Below are positions 40,719 to 49,568 of a stretch of DNA of 64,000 nucleotides, one piece after another (the first letter of the stretch is position 1; every line of letters begins with the position of its first letter). Position numbers and translations under genes: made by a program. The notes under the pieces were generated by a model. The model saw only the letters and a program-made list of their open reading frames with translations, made no database searches and had not been told where the DNA came from. The DNA is from Rhodospirillaceae bacterium. GTDB taxonomy: Bacteria > Pseudomonadota > Alphaproteobacteria > GCA-2731375. The stretch lies in the NCBI GenBank assembly GCA_018701215.1, contig JABIWH010000021.1:84434-148433 (forward strand). Direction: 5' to 3'.

Positions 40719-43615
40719 TCCGACCTCAGAAGTTTGCCCGGCAATTTCAATAACGCGCCAGCGCCTTTACCGACGGCGCCGCCAACCCGGCCCAAAATAC
40801 CGGCTGGGCTTTGTTTCCCGGCGGGCGTGGCGGGCGCGGCCTCCAACTTGCCGCCTTTTAGCACGTCCATACACGGGTGCGCCTCGCCGGTACCCGCGCT
40901 TAACAACGGCAGCAACAGCCCCACGCCCGGTAACAGCAGATTGCCGACAACAGCCACCGCCACGCTACCGGCCACGGCCATGCTATCAGGCACGGCGGAG
41001 GGATCAGCCAGAGTGCCGCTGACATCGATAGGGGTCGCCAGCGATACCAGGGACGGATCCTTTGGCCGTGGCGTCAGACGATAGCGGATGGCTTCACTGC
41101 CCAGGTCCGTCTGACCATCGCCCACAACGGTGATTTTTTCCGTATCCAATAACAGCATCCGAGACTTCGCCACGCCATCCTTGATACCGTGGCTGGAGGC
41201 AAGACAATGCAGGCGCGTCTGATTGTCCGCCGCTTTCTCCTTAACCAATGCCAACACCAGATCCTCGGCCAGCAGATCAAGGAACCGGCTTTGCATATAG
41301 CCATCGGTGATAATCACCGATGTTTCGCCATTCAGGCTGGCGGCCAGAGCGCGCAGATCACTGTGCCCGCTCGTCAGGCGGCCGCGCAGATCGGCGGTCA
41401 GATCAAGACTGCCCTCAATCATGGTGCTATCGAGCAGTGCCCCCAAATCAGACATGGCGGCGCGGCGCAATGTCAACCGCACGGCCAAATTACCCTGGTT
41501 TAGGCTACCATCCACGATCAGCTGCCCCTTCGCCAACCGGGCCGTGCTGGATTTCAGGATCAAAGCGCCATGCCGCGACACCAGGGTGAATTGCAGCTGC
41601 TGCAGAACCAAGTCGGCGCGGCGCAGCTGTTGTGCGCGATATTTCAGCTCGCCATCAAACAGCGCTAAGGCACCGGGGTCGATGGCCATATCGGGGATCA
41701 GCCGATCCTCTGATTGCGGTTCCGGCGCTTCAGGCTGTGTGGGCAGAAAATCGAGATTCAGATATTTCGAATGCAAATCGGCATTGAGCAGAGGCCGGTC
41801 ACCGCGCAGATCCACGTTCATGTCGCCCGCTATATCGCTGCCGCCCAGGCGCACATCCAGCGCCTGCAGTTGAAAAGCAGCCATGCTTCCCCGGATCTTG
41901 CCGGCTGCCGTCAGGATTTCCGACGATGGTATTGTGGACGGCACCGGCAGATCGGAAAAATCCTCCCACACGGCTGCAACGGGTCCCGTCAAGTCAAATT
42001 GCAGATCGAGGCCCTGGCCCGTCAACGGCTGGGATATGCGGCCGGTCAAGATCAACGTGACACCCTGGCGCGACTGACTTTGCAACTGCAAACGGTCGAT
42101 GAGGGGCGCCTGCAACCCGCCTGTCAATTGCGCCGAGACCTGAAATTTTCCTGGATCAGGTATGGTGTTCCCGCTCAGGGCCGCGAAGCCCGCCAGGCTG
42201 GGCCCCCGTGCACGGATCTCCAAAGCCAATCCGTCGCCGGCCAAGGGATTTTCCACCGCGCCGCGCAACTCTATTTCCGTGCCGCCGGCGTGGTGAATGC
42301 TGCCGTTGATGCGGCTTAGGCTTGGCGCCTGGCCATCGCCCATCAGCCGGGCAGAAACATCAAACCGTCCCAGGGCCGGCACCGCCGCGCCCGCGTACGA
42401 AGACAGCATGGCGCTATCTGGTCCTTGCAGGCGTATTTTCAGATCAAGGCCCTGGGCAGTTAGCGGCATCGCCACGCTGCCCGTGGCGCTCAAGCGCAGG
42501 CCGTCCTTTGTCCCGGCCTCTAGAGCCAGATCTTTCAACGTCGGGTTCGCCAGCGCGCCCGCGACCTGGCCGCGCATGCGGACCGGCGATATGGCTGGCA
42601 AATCCAACCCCGCCAATGCGAAAAGTTGCGCACCATCGGCAGCCTGTATCTCCACATCCAGGGCCGACCCGGCCAGGGCCAGAGCGTCAGCGATCCCGCC
42701 CGTTATGGTAATCTGAAGGCCTGGTTCAGGTGTGATGCGGGCAACAATATTGCGTGCCGCCAACAGCCCGTCCCGGTCATTTAAATCAAAGGAAATATTG
42801 GCTTGGCCATGCAAGATTGGCTCCAACCCGGCCACCTGTTGCAGGCTTTGTACCTGATCTGTTTTGGCCGCCACATGCAGATCAATGCCATGGGCTTCGA
42901 GGGGTTTGAAAATCCGGCCCTTTACGATTGCCGTGGCGGCCGCAACCTCCAGGGTCCCCCCGATTTGAATTTCGCGGCCCTGCATCAAGGCATCCAAGCT
43001 TTCAAGTGTCCCCACGAAGGAGATAGGTTGGCCACGGATACTTGCCGCGAGGACGATATCTGCGGCAGCGGCAGGGTTGGCCGCGTGCAGCTTGTACTCG
43101 CTGACCGCCAGAGCAATTTCCGCGTCCCCATCGCGATATGTGACATTGCCGCGCTGCAAGCGAAAATCAGCGATGCGCGGCGTGGCCCAGAAGGCCGTCG
43201 CTTCGCCTTGGGTCAGGAAGTGGCCAAAAATCCAATCAAACTGGCCATTTGGCAAGCGATCAAGCAGAACGTCCGCATCCTCGATCTGCAATTGATCGAT
43301 TTCAACTTCCTGCCGCAGCAACGGCAGCAGCGAGAGGCCGAACGAAATCCGCCCAACCTTGGCCCGGCTGCCCGCCCCGTCATCCCGACCGGTATCAATT
43401 GTCAGATCGGATGCCGAAAATCCCGTGTGCAAGCCGAGGCGAAGCTTTATATCGCCGGCGATATGCAGGGGCCGGCCCATGGCCTCGGACAATTGTTCAC
43501 TCAGCACATCGCGGTATTCATTGAAATCAATGACATACAGCGCCGCGGCAATGCTGATGACGAGGCCCAAAAGAAGCCCCAAGACGATCCGCATGAATTT
43601 GAAGCCACGCCTCAT
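40715..43615 (-). CDS. AsmA family protein
   Basis: A 966-residue envelope protein. One N-terminal transmembrane anchor (IVLGLLLGLVISIAAALYVI, about 9 to 28) precedes FNEYRDVLSEQLSEAMGRPLHIAGDIKLRL, the AsmA N-domain signature. The middle holds long repetitive beta-rich segments of the form GLDLKIRLQGP, GLALEIRARGP and GLDLQFDLTGP, about 100 residues apart. The C-terminal AsmA-like domain is about 600 to 900 (LDLTADLRGRLTSG). AsmA-type proteins are bridge-like lipid-transfer or outer-membrane biogenesis proteins. Stop and start overlaps of 4 bases with HAD upstream and ATP12 downstream show translational coupling. A Gly/Leu-rich hydrophobic stretch near residue 905 is unusual. Confidence 0.88.
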   Translation of the reverse strand: MRRGFKFMRIVLGLLLGLVISIAAALYVIDFNEYRDVLSEQLSEAMGRPLHIAGDIKLRLGLHTGFSASDLTIDTGRDDGAGSRAKVGRISFGLSLLPLLRQEVEIDQLQIEDADVLLDRLPNGQFDWIFGHFLTQGEATAFWATPRIADFRLQRGNVTYRDGDAEIALAVSEYKLHAANPAAAADIVLAASIRGQPISFVGTLESLDALMQGREIQIGGTLEVAAATAIVKGRIFKPLEAHGIDLHVAAKTDQVQSLQQVAGLEPILHGQANISFDLNDRDGLLAARNIVARITPEPGLQITITGGIADALALAGSALDVEIQAADGAQLFALAGLDLPAISPVRMRGQVAGALANPTLKDLALEAGTKDGLRLSATGSVAMPLTAQGLDLKIRLQGPDSAMLSSYAGAAVPALGRFDVSARLMGDGQAPSLSRINGSIHHAGGTEIELRGAVENPLAGDGLALEIRARGPSLAGFAALSGNTIPDPGKFQVSAQLTGGLQAPLIDRLQLQSQSRQGVTLILTGRISQPLTGQGLDLQFDLTGPVAAVWEDFSDLPVPSTIPSSEILTAAGKIRGSMAAFQLQALDVRLGGSDIAGDMNVDLRGDRPLLNADLHSKYLNLDFLPTQPEAPEPQSEDRLIPDMAIDPGALALFDGELKYRAQQLRRADLVLQQLQFTLVSRHGALILKSSTARLAKGQLIVDGSLNQGNLAVRLTLRRAAMSDLGALLDSTMIEGSLDLTADLRGRLTSGHSDLRALAASLNGETSVIITDGYMQSRFLDLLAEDLVLALVKEKAADNQTRLHCLASSHGIKDGVAKSRMLLLDTEKITVVGDGQTDLGSEAIRYRLTPRPKDPSLVSLATPIDVSGTLADPSAVPDSMAVAGSVAVAVVGNLLLPGVGLLLPLLSAGTGEAHPCMDVLKGGKLEAAPATPAGKQSPAGILGRVGGAVGKGAGALLKLPGKLLRSE

Positions 43616-44277
43616 GACACCGTCCAGTGCCCGCTCACAAATGCCGGCAGCTCGCGAAAATCGTTCAAAATCACCCGCGCACCGGCATCTTGAAGCGTAT
43701 CCACATCATGATAGCCCCAAGCGACGCCGATGGGCGTTACCCCGGCGTTTACCGCCATGGCCATGTCGAAACTGGTATCGCCTAGCATCAATGTATCATC
43801 CGCCGTCACGCCCACCTCGGCCATGGCCTGGAGCAGCATTCCCGGATGCGGCTTGCCTGGATGGCCATCGGCGGTCTGCCGCGTCAGAAAGCAGTCTTGC
43901 AGATTGTGGCTGGCGAGGACCGCGTCAAGGCCCCGGCGCGATTTTCCCGTCGCCACGCCCAGCAGATAACCGAGCGCCTCCAGTGCCCGCAGCGTCGCAT
44001 GGGTATGCGGAAACAAGGGATCTGGCGTGGCGGCGGCGGTTCGCTGTTCAAAGAACAGCCGCCGATATGTCGCCACCAGCCGGGCACCACCGGCCGCGCC
44101 GCCTTGCGGCCACAAATGCCGGGCGGTTTCCTCCAGCGACAGGCCGATCAGGGCGCGAATGGCATCCGCCCTGGGCTGGGGGAGATCCAGCTCGGCGAAG
44201 GCAGCGGTCATGGTCGCCACGATGGCGTGCTGGCTGTCCACCAGGGTGCCATCGCAGTCGAAAACAATCAGGCGCAA
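43612..44277 (-). CDS. HAD-IA family phosphatase
   Basis: A 221-residue haloacid dehalogenase-like hydrolase. Motif I is FDCDGTLVDS (nucleophile Asp near residue 6), motif II GVATGKSRRG (Thr), and motifs III/IV GDTSFDMAMAVNAG. The cap is the small helical type 1 as in phosphoglycolate phosphatase and Gph-like proteins. I chose TTG 44277, which gives the usual MRLIVFDCDGT start, because AAGGAGG lies 11 bases upstream. A TTG at 44298 precedes that ribosome site and is less likely. It overlaps AsmA by 4 bases. The substrate is not known. Confidence 0.82.
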   Translation of the reverse strand: MRLIVFDCDGTLVDSQHAIVATMTAAFAELDLPQPRADAIRALIGLSLEETARHLWPQGGAAGGARLVATYRRLFFEQRTAAATPDPLFPHTHATLRALEALGYLLGVATGKSRRGLDAVLASHNLQDCFLTRQTADGHPGKPHPGMLLQAMAEVGVTADDTLMLGDTSFDMAMAVNAGVTPIGVAWGYHDVDTLQDAGARVILNDFRELPAFVSGHWTVS

Positions 44278-44308
44278 GGGCGTGGCAGCCTCCTTCAAAC
44301 GTCTTCCC

Positions 44309-45196
44309 TTATTTATCCGGCCCGGCCACCAGCGCGGAGTCGGACACCGAACGTGGATCGCGCAAGGTCCAACGGCCTTGCTCCACCGTCGAGAGGAATT
44401 CCGCCACTGATTGGTTAAAACTAGCTGGTTCCTCCAAATTGGCGGCGTGGCCCGTACGCGGCAGCATCACCAGGCCGGACGACGGAATAGTGCGCTTGAG
44501 GTAAAGATTGGCGTCAAGGCAAGGCTCGTCCTCATCGCCGGTAATCAACAGGGTGGGAATTGTCAGTTGCCGCAAACCGTCTTCCAGATCATAGAGCGAG
44601 GGCCGTTTGGCCTGGACATTGCCCATGGTCAGGCCCGAGCCTTCCGCCGAGTGGCTCAAAAAACGCTCCTGGAATTCAACAAAACCACGAGGATCCTTGT
44701 TCTGGAACTGCACCCTCGTCGGACCCAGGGAATAAGGCGTCGCCACCGCGACTATGCCCTTTTCGGCAAAGGAGGCAGCAAATTGTTCCACTTCCGAAGT
44801 GAAATCGCCACGGGTGTCCTTCTTGGCCCCATAACCGCAGCCGACAACCACCAGGCTGCGTGCCATATCACCATAGCGCATGCCGAAATGCAGGGTGGCA
44901 AAGGCCCCCATTGAGCAGCCGACCACATGCGCCTTGTCGATATTCAGACCGCGCATCACGGCGGCGATATCGTCGGCGGCCATGTCCTGGGAATAAAGTG
45001 CGGGATCGGAGGGTACATCCGAAGGCGGGTAGCCACGGGCGTTGAAGCTGACACAGCGGTAGCGCCGGGAGAAAAACCGCACCTGGGGTTCCCAGCTACG
45101 GAAGTCATCGGCAAATTCATGCACGAAGATAATGGCATCGCCGCTGCCGGCTTCCTCGTAATACAGTTTGGCGCATTCGGCCTGGATATGGGGCAT
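44309..45196 (-). CDS. Alpha/beta hydrolase (enol-lactonase-like)
   Basis: A 295-residue alpha/beta hydrolase. The nucleophile elbow is VGCSMGAFATLHFG near residue 90 to 104. The acid is likely in LLITGDEDEPC near 215 and the base His in RTGHAANLEEP near 250. The oxyanion region HEFADDFRSW replaces the commoner HG motif by His-Glu. It resembles 3-oxoadipate enol-lactonase and similar esterases. It is preceded by the 13-bp repeats at 45241-45285, likely its control region, and followed by the HAD gene. Confidence 0.82.
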   Translation of the reverse strand: MPHIQAECAKLYYEEAGSGDAIIFVHEFADDFRSWEPQVRFFSRRYRCVSFNARGYPPSDVPSDPALYSQDMAADDIAAVMRGLNIDKAHVVGCSMGAFATLHFGMRYGDMARSLVVVGCGYGAKKDTRGDFTSEVEQFAASFAEKGIVAVATPYSLGPTRVQFQNKDPRGFVEFQERFLSHSAEGSGLTMGNVQAKRPSLYDLEDGLRQLTIPTLLITGDEDEPCLDANLYLKRTIPSSGLVMLPRTGHAANLEEPASFNQSVAEFLSTVEQGRWTLRDPRSVSDSALVAGPDK

Positions 45197-45240
45197 ACGG
45201 GTTTTCCTTATGATTTACGCTGGCGGAGGGCCACAATAGG

Positions 45241-45285
45241 ACTGTCTGCCAATACTGTCAGTCAAAACTGTCAGTTATTACTATC
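45241..45285. repeat. Four 13-bp direct repeats (iterons) with core ACTGTC
   Basis: ACTGTC begins at 45241, 45254 and 45267, and a variant ACTATC at 45280, exactly 13 bases apart. The spacers are similar (AGTCAAA, AGTTATT). The array lies in the gap between the start of the alpha/beta hydrolase gene (minus) and the stop of the pseudouridine synthase gene. It is a probable multi-site binding array for a regulator of the hydrolase operon. Confidence 0.6.
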
Positions 45286-45296
45286 GCTCGGCGGCT

Positions 45297-46319
45297 TCAC
45301 CATTCTTCCTCGGCGGCCAACTCGGCCATGCGCTCGGCCGCCGCCTCGGGGTTGAAGCCAAGGGTACGCAAGGTGGTGCGAAAATGCGCTGGAATAGGCG
45401 CTTCAACCGACAAAGTACCGCCGTCAGGGTGCGGCAGTTCAATAGAGCGGGCATGCAAATGCAGGCCCTTGCCCAGGTCCATGCCGGGCAAATTGGCGTC
45501 GATGCCGCCGTACTTGCCATCGCCCAGGATCGGCGTGCCGATGGCCGCACAGTGCGCCCGCAGTTGATGGGTCCGCCCCGTACGCGGCCACAAGGCCAGC
45601 CAGGCCGCCTGGTCGCCGATTTTTTCAATGATCACGAAATCCGTGATGGCCTGCTTGCCAAGTTTGCGGTCGACCCGTACGCGTTCGCCATCCGGCCCAG
45701 GGGTCTTGGCCAGGGGTAGATTGATCTGGCCACGGGGTTCGGACGGCACGCCCGCGACGATGGCCCAATAGAGCTTTTCCGTATCCCGGTCGCGAAAAGC
45801 CCCGGTCAACGCGGTGGCGGCACGGGCATGACGGGCCAGGACCAGAACACCGGAAGTATCGCGATCCAGGCGGTGCACCAGACGCGGGCGCTCCTTGGCG
45901 TCAAACTGCAAGGCGTCCAGCATGCCGTCAATGTGACGCTTGGTGCCGCTGCCGCCCTGTACCGCCAGGCCGGCAGGCTTGTCGAGCACCAAGACAGACG
46001 CATCCTGGTGCAGGATACGCTGGCGCAGTTCCTTGGCGTCCTGTTCAGAGACCTCCCCGCGCGGGCGTTTCTTTTTTGGCGCCGGGGCATCCAATGGCGG
46101 CACACGCACCTCCTGGCCCGGTTGTAGGCGGTGGCTGGCCTTGACCTTGGCGCCATCGACACGGACCTGACCCTTGCGCAGCATCTTTTCCAAACGGCCA
46201 TGGCTGAGATCAGGAAAATGGCGTTTGAACCAGCGGTCCAGGCGCACTTCGCCCTCATCCGCCCCGACCGCCAGCATTTGCACAGCGCTCGTAGGGCTCA
46301 TGGGGCTCGTGGGGCTCAT
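45297..46319 (-). CDS. RluC/RluD-type 23S rRNA pseudouridine synthase
   Basis: 340 residues. The N-terminal S4 RNA-binding domain (about 20 to 75) reads RLDRWFKRHFPDLSHGRLEKMLRKGQVRVDG. The catalytic motif is HRLDRDTSGVLVLA with D152. The C-terminal RTGRTHQLRAHCA is the family's closing motif. The probable start, ATG 46319, overlaps the crcB stop by 4 bases. The first 11 residues contain a duplicated MSPTSP; a second ATG 18 bases in is the alternative. The last residues are Glu-rich. It should modify 23S rRNA uridines near 955/2504/2580 or 1911-1917. Confidence 0.88.
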   Translation of the reverse strand: MSPTSPMSPTSAVQMLAVGADEGEVRLDRWFKRHFPDLSHGRLEKMLRKGQVRVDGAKVKASHRLQPGQEVRVPPLDAPAPKKKRPRGEVSEQDAKELRQRILHQDASVLVLDKPAGLAVQGGSGTKRHIDGMLDALQFDAKERPRLVHRLDRDTSGVLVLARHARAATALTGAFRDRDTEKLYWAIVAGVPSEPRGQINLPLAKTPGPDGERVRVDRKLGKQAITDFVIIEKIGDQAAWLALWPRTGRTHQLRAHCAAIGTPILGDGKYGGIDANLPGMDLGKGLHLHARSIELPHPDGGTLSVEAPIPAHFRTTLRTLGFNPEAAAERMAELAAEEEW

Positions 46320-46696
46320 GCCAGCACCTGACGGAAGATCATCAGGCCGGCGAACAAGCCGCAAACGGACAACAATAGATTCCCGGCGATGTAGGCAAAG
46401 GCAGGGCCCAGGCTGCCGCGTTCCAACAGCAGCACCACATCCAGGGAAAACGCCGAAAACGTGGTGAAGCCGCCCAACACGCCGACGACCAGGAAACCGC
46501 GCATTTCCAGTGTCGCCGACCAACGCAGCGCCATATACTCCACCAGCACCCCAAGGATGAACGAGCCCAGGATATTCACCGTCATGGTGCCCCAGGGAAA
46601 ACCACTCCCCATCCACCGCATGACCTGGCCCGAGATCAAATGACGGCCCAGGGCGCCCAAGGCGCCGCCAAAGGCTACCGCCAACAGCATATTCAT
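46316..46696 (-). CDS. crcB: Fluoride channel CrcB (Fluc family)
   Basis: 126 residues, four transmembrane helices. Conserved GALGRHLISGQVMRW near residue 10 to 30, WGTMTVNILGSFILGVLVEY (with the pore Asn) and GVLGGFTTFSAFSLD (with the Phe box) are present. Fluc dimers export fluoride through the inner membrane. It overlaps rarA upstream and the pseudouridine synthase downstream by 4 bases each, so it has no promoter or fluoride riboswitch of its own here. Confidence 0.9.
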   Translation of the reverse strand: MNMLLAVAFGGALGALGRHLISGQVMRWMGSGFPWGTMTVNILGSFILGVLVEYMALRWSATLEMRGFLVVGVLGGFTTFSAFSLDVVLLLERGSLGPAFAYIAGNLLLSVCGLFAGLMIFRQVLA

Positions 46697-48024
46697 GATC
46701 CGGGTTCCTCCTCCGACGTGTCTTTTTGCGGCTTACCCCGCAATTTATCCCAATATGCCATGCGTTTGCCTACCTCGCGCTCAAAACCGCGTTCGGCTGG
46801 GCGATAGAAACTCTGCCGGGGCATCTGCTCGGGGAAATAATCCTGGCCGGAAAAGCCTTCCTCGGTGCCATGATCGTAGACATAGCCGTCGCCATAACCC
46901 AGCTCCTTCATCAGGCCCGTGGGTGCGTTCAGAATATGTTTCGGCGGCATCAGAGACCCGGTCTCCCGCGCCGCGCGGTTGGCCCGGCTTAGTGCCTCGT
47001 AGGCGGCATTGGATTTGGGTGCGGTGGCCAGATAGATCACCGCCTGGGCGATGGCCAGCTCGCCTTCCGGGCTGCCGAGAAAATCATAGGCATCCTTGGC
47101 GCCATTGGCCTGGACCAGGGCCTGGGGATCGGCCAGGCCGATATCCTCCACCGCGAAACGCACCAGGCGCCGGGCAATGTAGAGCGGCTGCTCCCCCGCC
47201 GTCAGCATCCGCGCCAGCCAATAGAGCGCGGCATCCACGTCCGAGCCGCGCAGGGATTTATGCAGTGCGGAGATCAAATTGTAGTGGCCTTCCTGCGCCT
47301 TGTCATAGACCGGCGCCCGGCGTTGCAGGGTCTGGCTCAGCTGTGCCACATCCAGAGGATCATCCGTGGACAGTCCCAGCAGTTCCTCGGCCAAATTCAA
47401 GACGAAGCGGCCATCGCCATCCGCCATGGCGCGCAGCGCGTGGCGGGCCTCTTCGAGCAGGGGCAATTTCTTTTCCGCTGCCGCCTCGGCCCGGCTGAGT
47501 AGTTCTTCCAGTGCATCATCATCAAGGCGATTGAGCACCAGCACCTGACAACGGGACAACAGGGCGGCATTCAGTTCAAACGATGGGTTTTCGGTGGTGG
47601 CGCCAATCAGAATGATGGTGCCATCCTCGACATAGGGTAGGAAACCATCTTGCTGCGAGCGGTTGAAACGATGAATTTCATCCACGAACAACAACGTGCC
47701 CTGGCCGCTCATACGGCGTTCGCCGGCGGCAGCAAAGGCCTTGCGCAGGTCGGCGACACCGGAAAATACCGCTGAGAGCTGTTCGAAATGCAATCCTACA
47801 TGGGCCGCCAGCAGGCGGGCGATAGTGGTCTTGCCGCTGCCCGGCGGCCCCCATAAGACGAGAGAGGCCAGGCGTCCGCCTTCCAGCATGCGGCTGATGG
47901 CGCCATTCTCGGCCAGCAGATGATCCTGACCTATCACCTGATCGAGCCGGTCGGGCCGCAGGCGTTCAGCCAAGGGCCGCAGAGGTCCCTGATCCATGCC
48001 GGCGGCTTCGAATAGATTGCTCAT
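46693..48024 (-). CDS. rarA: Replication-associated recombination protein A
   Basis: A 443-residue AAA+ ATPase. Walker A GPPGSGKTTIARLLA is near residue 59, Walker B LLFVDEIHRFN near 112. The following GATTENPSFELNAALLSRC (sensor 1 and arginine-finger area), and C-terminal ALYWLARMLTAGEQPLYIARRLVRFA and DYFPEQMPRQSFYRP, are family signatures. RarA acts at stalled replication forks. ATG 48024 overlaps the protease gene stop by 4 bases; the longer frame upstream is not credible. Confidence 0.9.
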   Translation of the reverse strand: MSNLFEAAGMDQGPLRPLAERLRPDRLDQVIGQDHLLAENGAISRMLEGGRLASLVLWGPPGSGKTTIARLLAAHVGLHFEQLSAVFSGVADLRKAFAAAGERRMSGQGTLLFVDEIHRFNRSQQDGFLPYVEDGTIILIGATTENPSFELNAALLSRCQVLVLNRLDDDALEELLSRAEAAAEKKLPLLEEARHALRAMADGDGRFVLNLAEELLGLSTDDPLDVAQLSQTLQRRAPVYDKAQEGHYNLISALHKSLRGSDVDAALYWLARMLTAGEQPLYIARRLVRFAVEDIGLADPQALVQANGAKDAYDFLGSPEGELAIAQAVIYLATAPKSNAAYEALSRANRAARETGSLMPPKHILNAPTGLMKELGYGDGYVYDHGTEEGFSGQDYFPEQMPRQSFYRPAERGFEREVGKRMAYWDKLRGKPQKDTSEEEPGS

Positions 48025-49436
48025 TCTCCAATCCGAATTGTATGAACCTTGCCGCCGCGCTGCATGGTAATTTGCCAATCCGCTGCTGGTTCCTTCATCA
48101 CCGCGACCAGTTCCGAGACCAGGCCGATACGTGCCTTGTTCACGCCCAATATCAAGTCACCCTTGCGAAAACGAAACCGCCGGGCCAGGCTGCGTTGCGC
48201 GACCTTCAGAATGATGACGCCGCTGGCCAGGGTGTCCAGGCCCAGCTCCTCGGCCAGGGCCGGTGACAGATTGGCCACCGTGGCACCCGCCAGCGGCTGG
48301 CGGCCCGCCATGTCCGTAATCCGCCGCGGCGGGGTCTCGGGTGCGGCAACCAGCTTCAGGTCCAAATTTCGCACATCACCGTCGCGCCAGACATCGAAAC
48401 GCGCATTATTGGAGATCATGCGGGTACCCATGCGGAAGTTCAAGGCCTTGGGAGAGGCGACATCGTGGCCATCAATGGCGATGATGACATCGCCCACCCG
48501 CATGCCGGCAAGATCCGCCGGGCCGTCCTGGTAGAGCGAACGGATCATCACACCACGGGGCCGCGTCATATCGAGAGAGGCGGCAATATCAGCCGTGACG
48601 GTCTGGGTCGCCGCCCCCAACCAGGGCCGTTTGACATGACGCAGGCCGGACTTGGCAGAGGCCAGAACCGCCCGCACCATTGCCGACGGGACCGCGAAAC
48701 CGATCCCGTGAGAGCCGCCGGTACGGGAATAAATCGCCGTATTAATGCCTGCCAGACGGCCATCCATGGTGATCAGCGCACCGCCTGAATTGCCCGGATT
48801 GATCGCCGCATCGGTCTGGATGAAGAACTGAAAATCCGAAACCCCGATGCCTGTCCGCGCCAGGGCGGAGACGATACCGGAGGTCACGGTCTGGCCCACG
48901 TTGAAAGGATTGCCGATGGCCAGGACCAGATCGCCAACTTCCAAACTGTCGGAATCGCGAAGCTCGAGGAACGGTAGTTTCTCGCCCTCGGTCTTGATCT
49001 TTAGAACCGCCAGGTCGGTGCTCTCGTCATCCAGCATCAACTCGGCCTCGAACTCGCGGCGGTCCGAAAGAGCGACCGTAATCTCGTCGGCACCGGCAAT
49101 GACATGATGATTGGTGACGATCATGCCGTCAGCACTGACCAGCACGCCGGAGCCCAGGGAATTCTGCTGTTGCCGCCGCCGCCGGCCATTGCCGGCACCG
49201 AAGCGTTCGCCAAAGAAGCGGCGGAAAAACGGATCATCGAATAACGGCGAGCGGACAACCTGTTCCACCACGCGGCGGGTATAAATATTGACCACCGCGG
49301 GTGCCGCCCGTTTGACCAGGGGCGCAAAGGACAGCTGCACCTGAGCCTGGCTGGCGGGCACCACCTTCTTGGCCACCGCGGTCTGCACCGGCGCGAGCGC
49401 CAGAACCAGAAAACCAAGCAGTAAAATTTGTCTCAT
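48021..49436 (-). CDS. Do-family (DegQ/HtrA) periplasmic serine endopeptidase
   Basis: 471 residues. The signal peptide is about residues 1 to 22 (LLLGFLVLALAPVQTAVA). The trypsin-like triad is H111 (VTNHHVIAG), D141 (STDLAVLKI) and S217 (NPGNSGGALI). Two PDZ domains follow (about 260 to 360 and 380 to 465, with GVMIRSLYQDGPA and GVIILKVAQRS). The loop between signal peptide and protease has an Arg/Gln-rich run. It degrades misfolded envelope proteins. The ATG has a weak ribosome site. The gene starts 48 bases after the ribosomal terminator and leads the coupled series with rarA, crcB and the pseudouridine synthase. Confidence 0.9.
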   Translation of the reverse strand: MRQILLLGFLVLALAPVQTAVAKKVVPASQAQVQLSFAPLVKRAAPAVVNIYTRRVVEQVVRSPLFDDPFFRRFFGERFGAGNGRRRRQQQNSLGSGVLVSADGMIVTNHHVIAGADEITVALSDRREFEAELMLDDESTDLAVLKIKTEGEKLPFLELRDSDSLEVGDLVLAIGNPFNVGQTVTSGIVSALARTGIGVSDFQFFIQTDAAINPGNSGGALITMDGRLAGINTAIYSRTGGSHGIGFAVPSAMVRAVLASAKSGLRHVKRPWLGAATQTVTADIAASLDMTRPRGVMIRSLYQDGPADLAGMRVGDVIIAIDGHDVASPKALNFRMGTRMISNNARFDVWRDGDVRNLDLKLVAAPETPPRRITDMAGRQPLAGATVANLSPALAEELGLDTLASGVIILKVAQRSLARRFRFRKGDLILGVNKARIGLVSELVAVMKEPAADWQITMQRGGKVHTIRIGE

Positions 49437-49483
49437 TTTCGCGCATCATCCACTGGTGCAAACTATCGGGAGACAAACAATTA

Positions 49484-49503
49484 GGGCAGCCCGAAGGCTG
49501 CCC
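49484..49503 (-). terminator. Rho-independent terminator of the ribosomal cluster
   Basis: On the minus strand an 8-base stem GGGCAGCC/GGCTGCCC encloses a TTCG loop, the very stable UUCG tetraloop with a C-G closing pair. A TAATTGTTTG tract follows. It lies 65 bases after the rplQ stop and before the protease gene. Confidence 0.75.
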
Positions 49504-49568
49504 CAGTTTGATCGCTTTTCGCGGTCCGGCAAAACGCCGTGTATGCGATTTGCTCTTGGCAGCTGCCC

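Noticed and set aside
45241..45285. Iterons as a plasmid-type replication origin
   Set aside because: There is no rep gene or AT-rich unwinding region nearby, and the context is core chromosome next to ATP12, rarA and ribosomal genes.
46697..46760. Fluoride riboswitch for crcB
   Set aside because: The crcB start overlaps the rarA stop, the preceding bases are rarA coding sequence, and no riboswitch-like fold was recognised.
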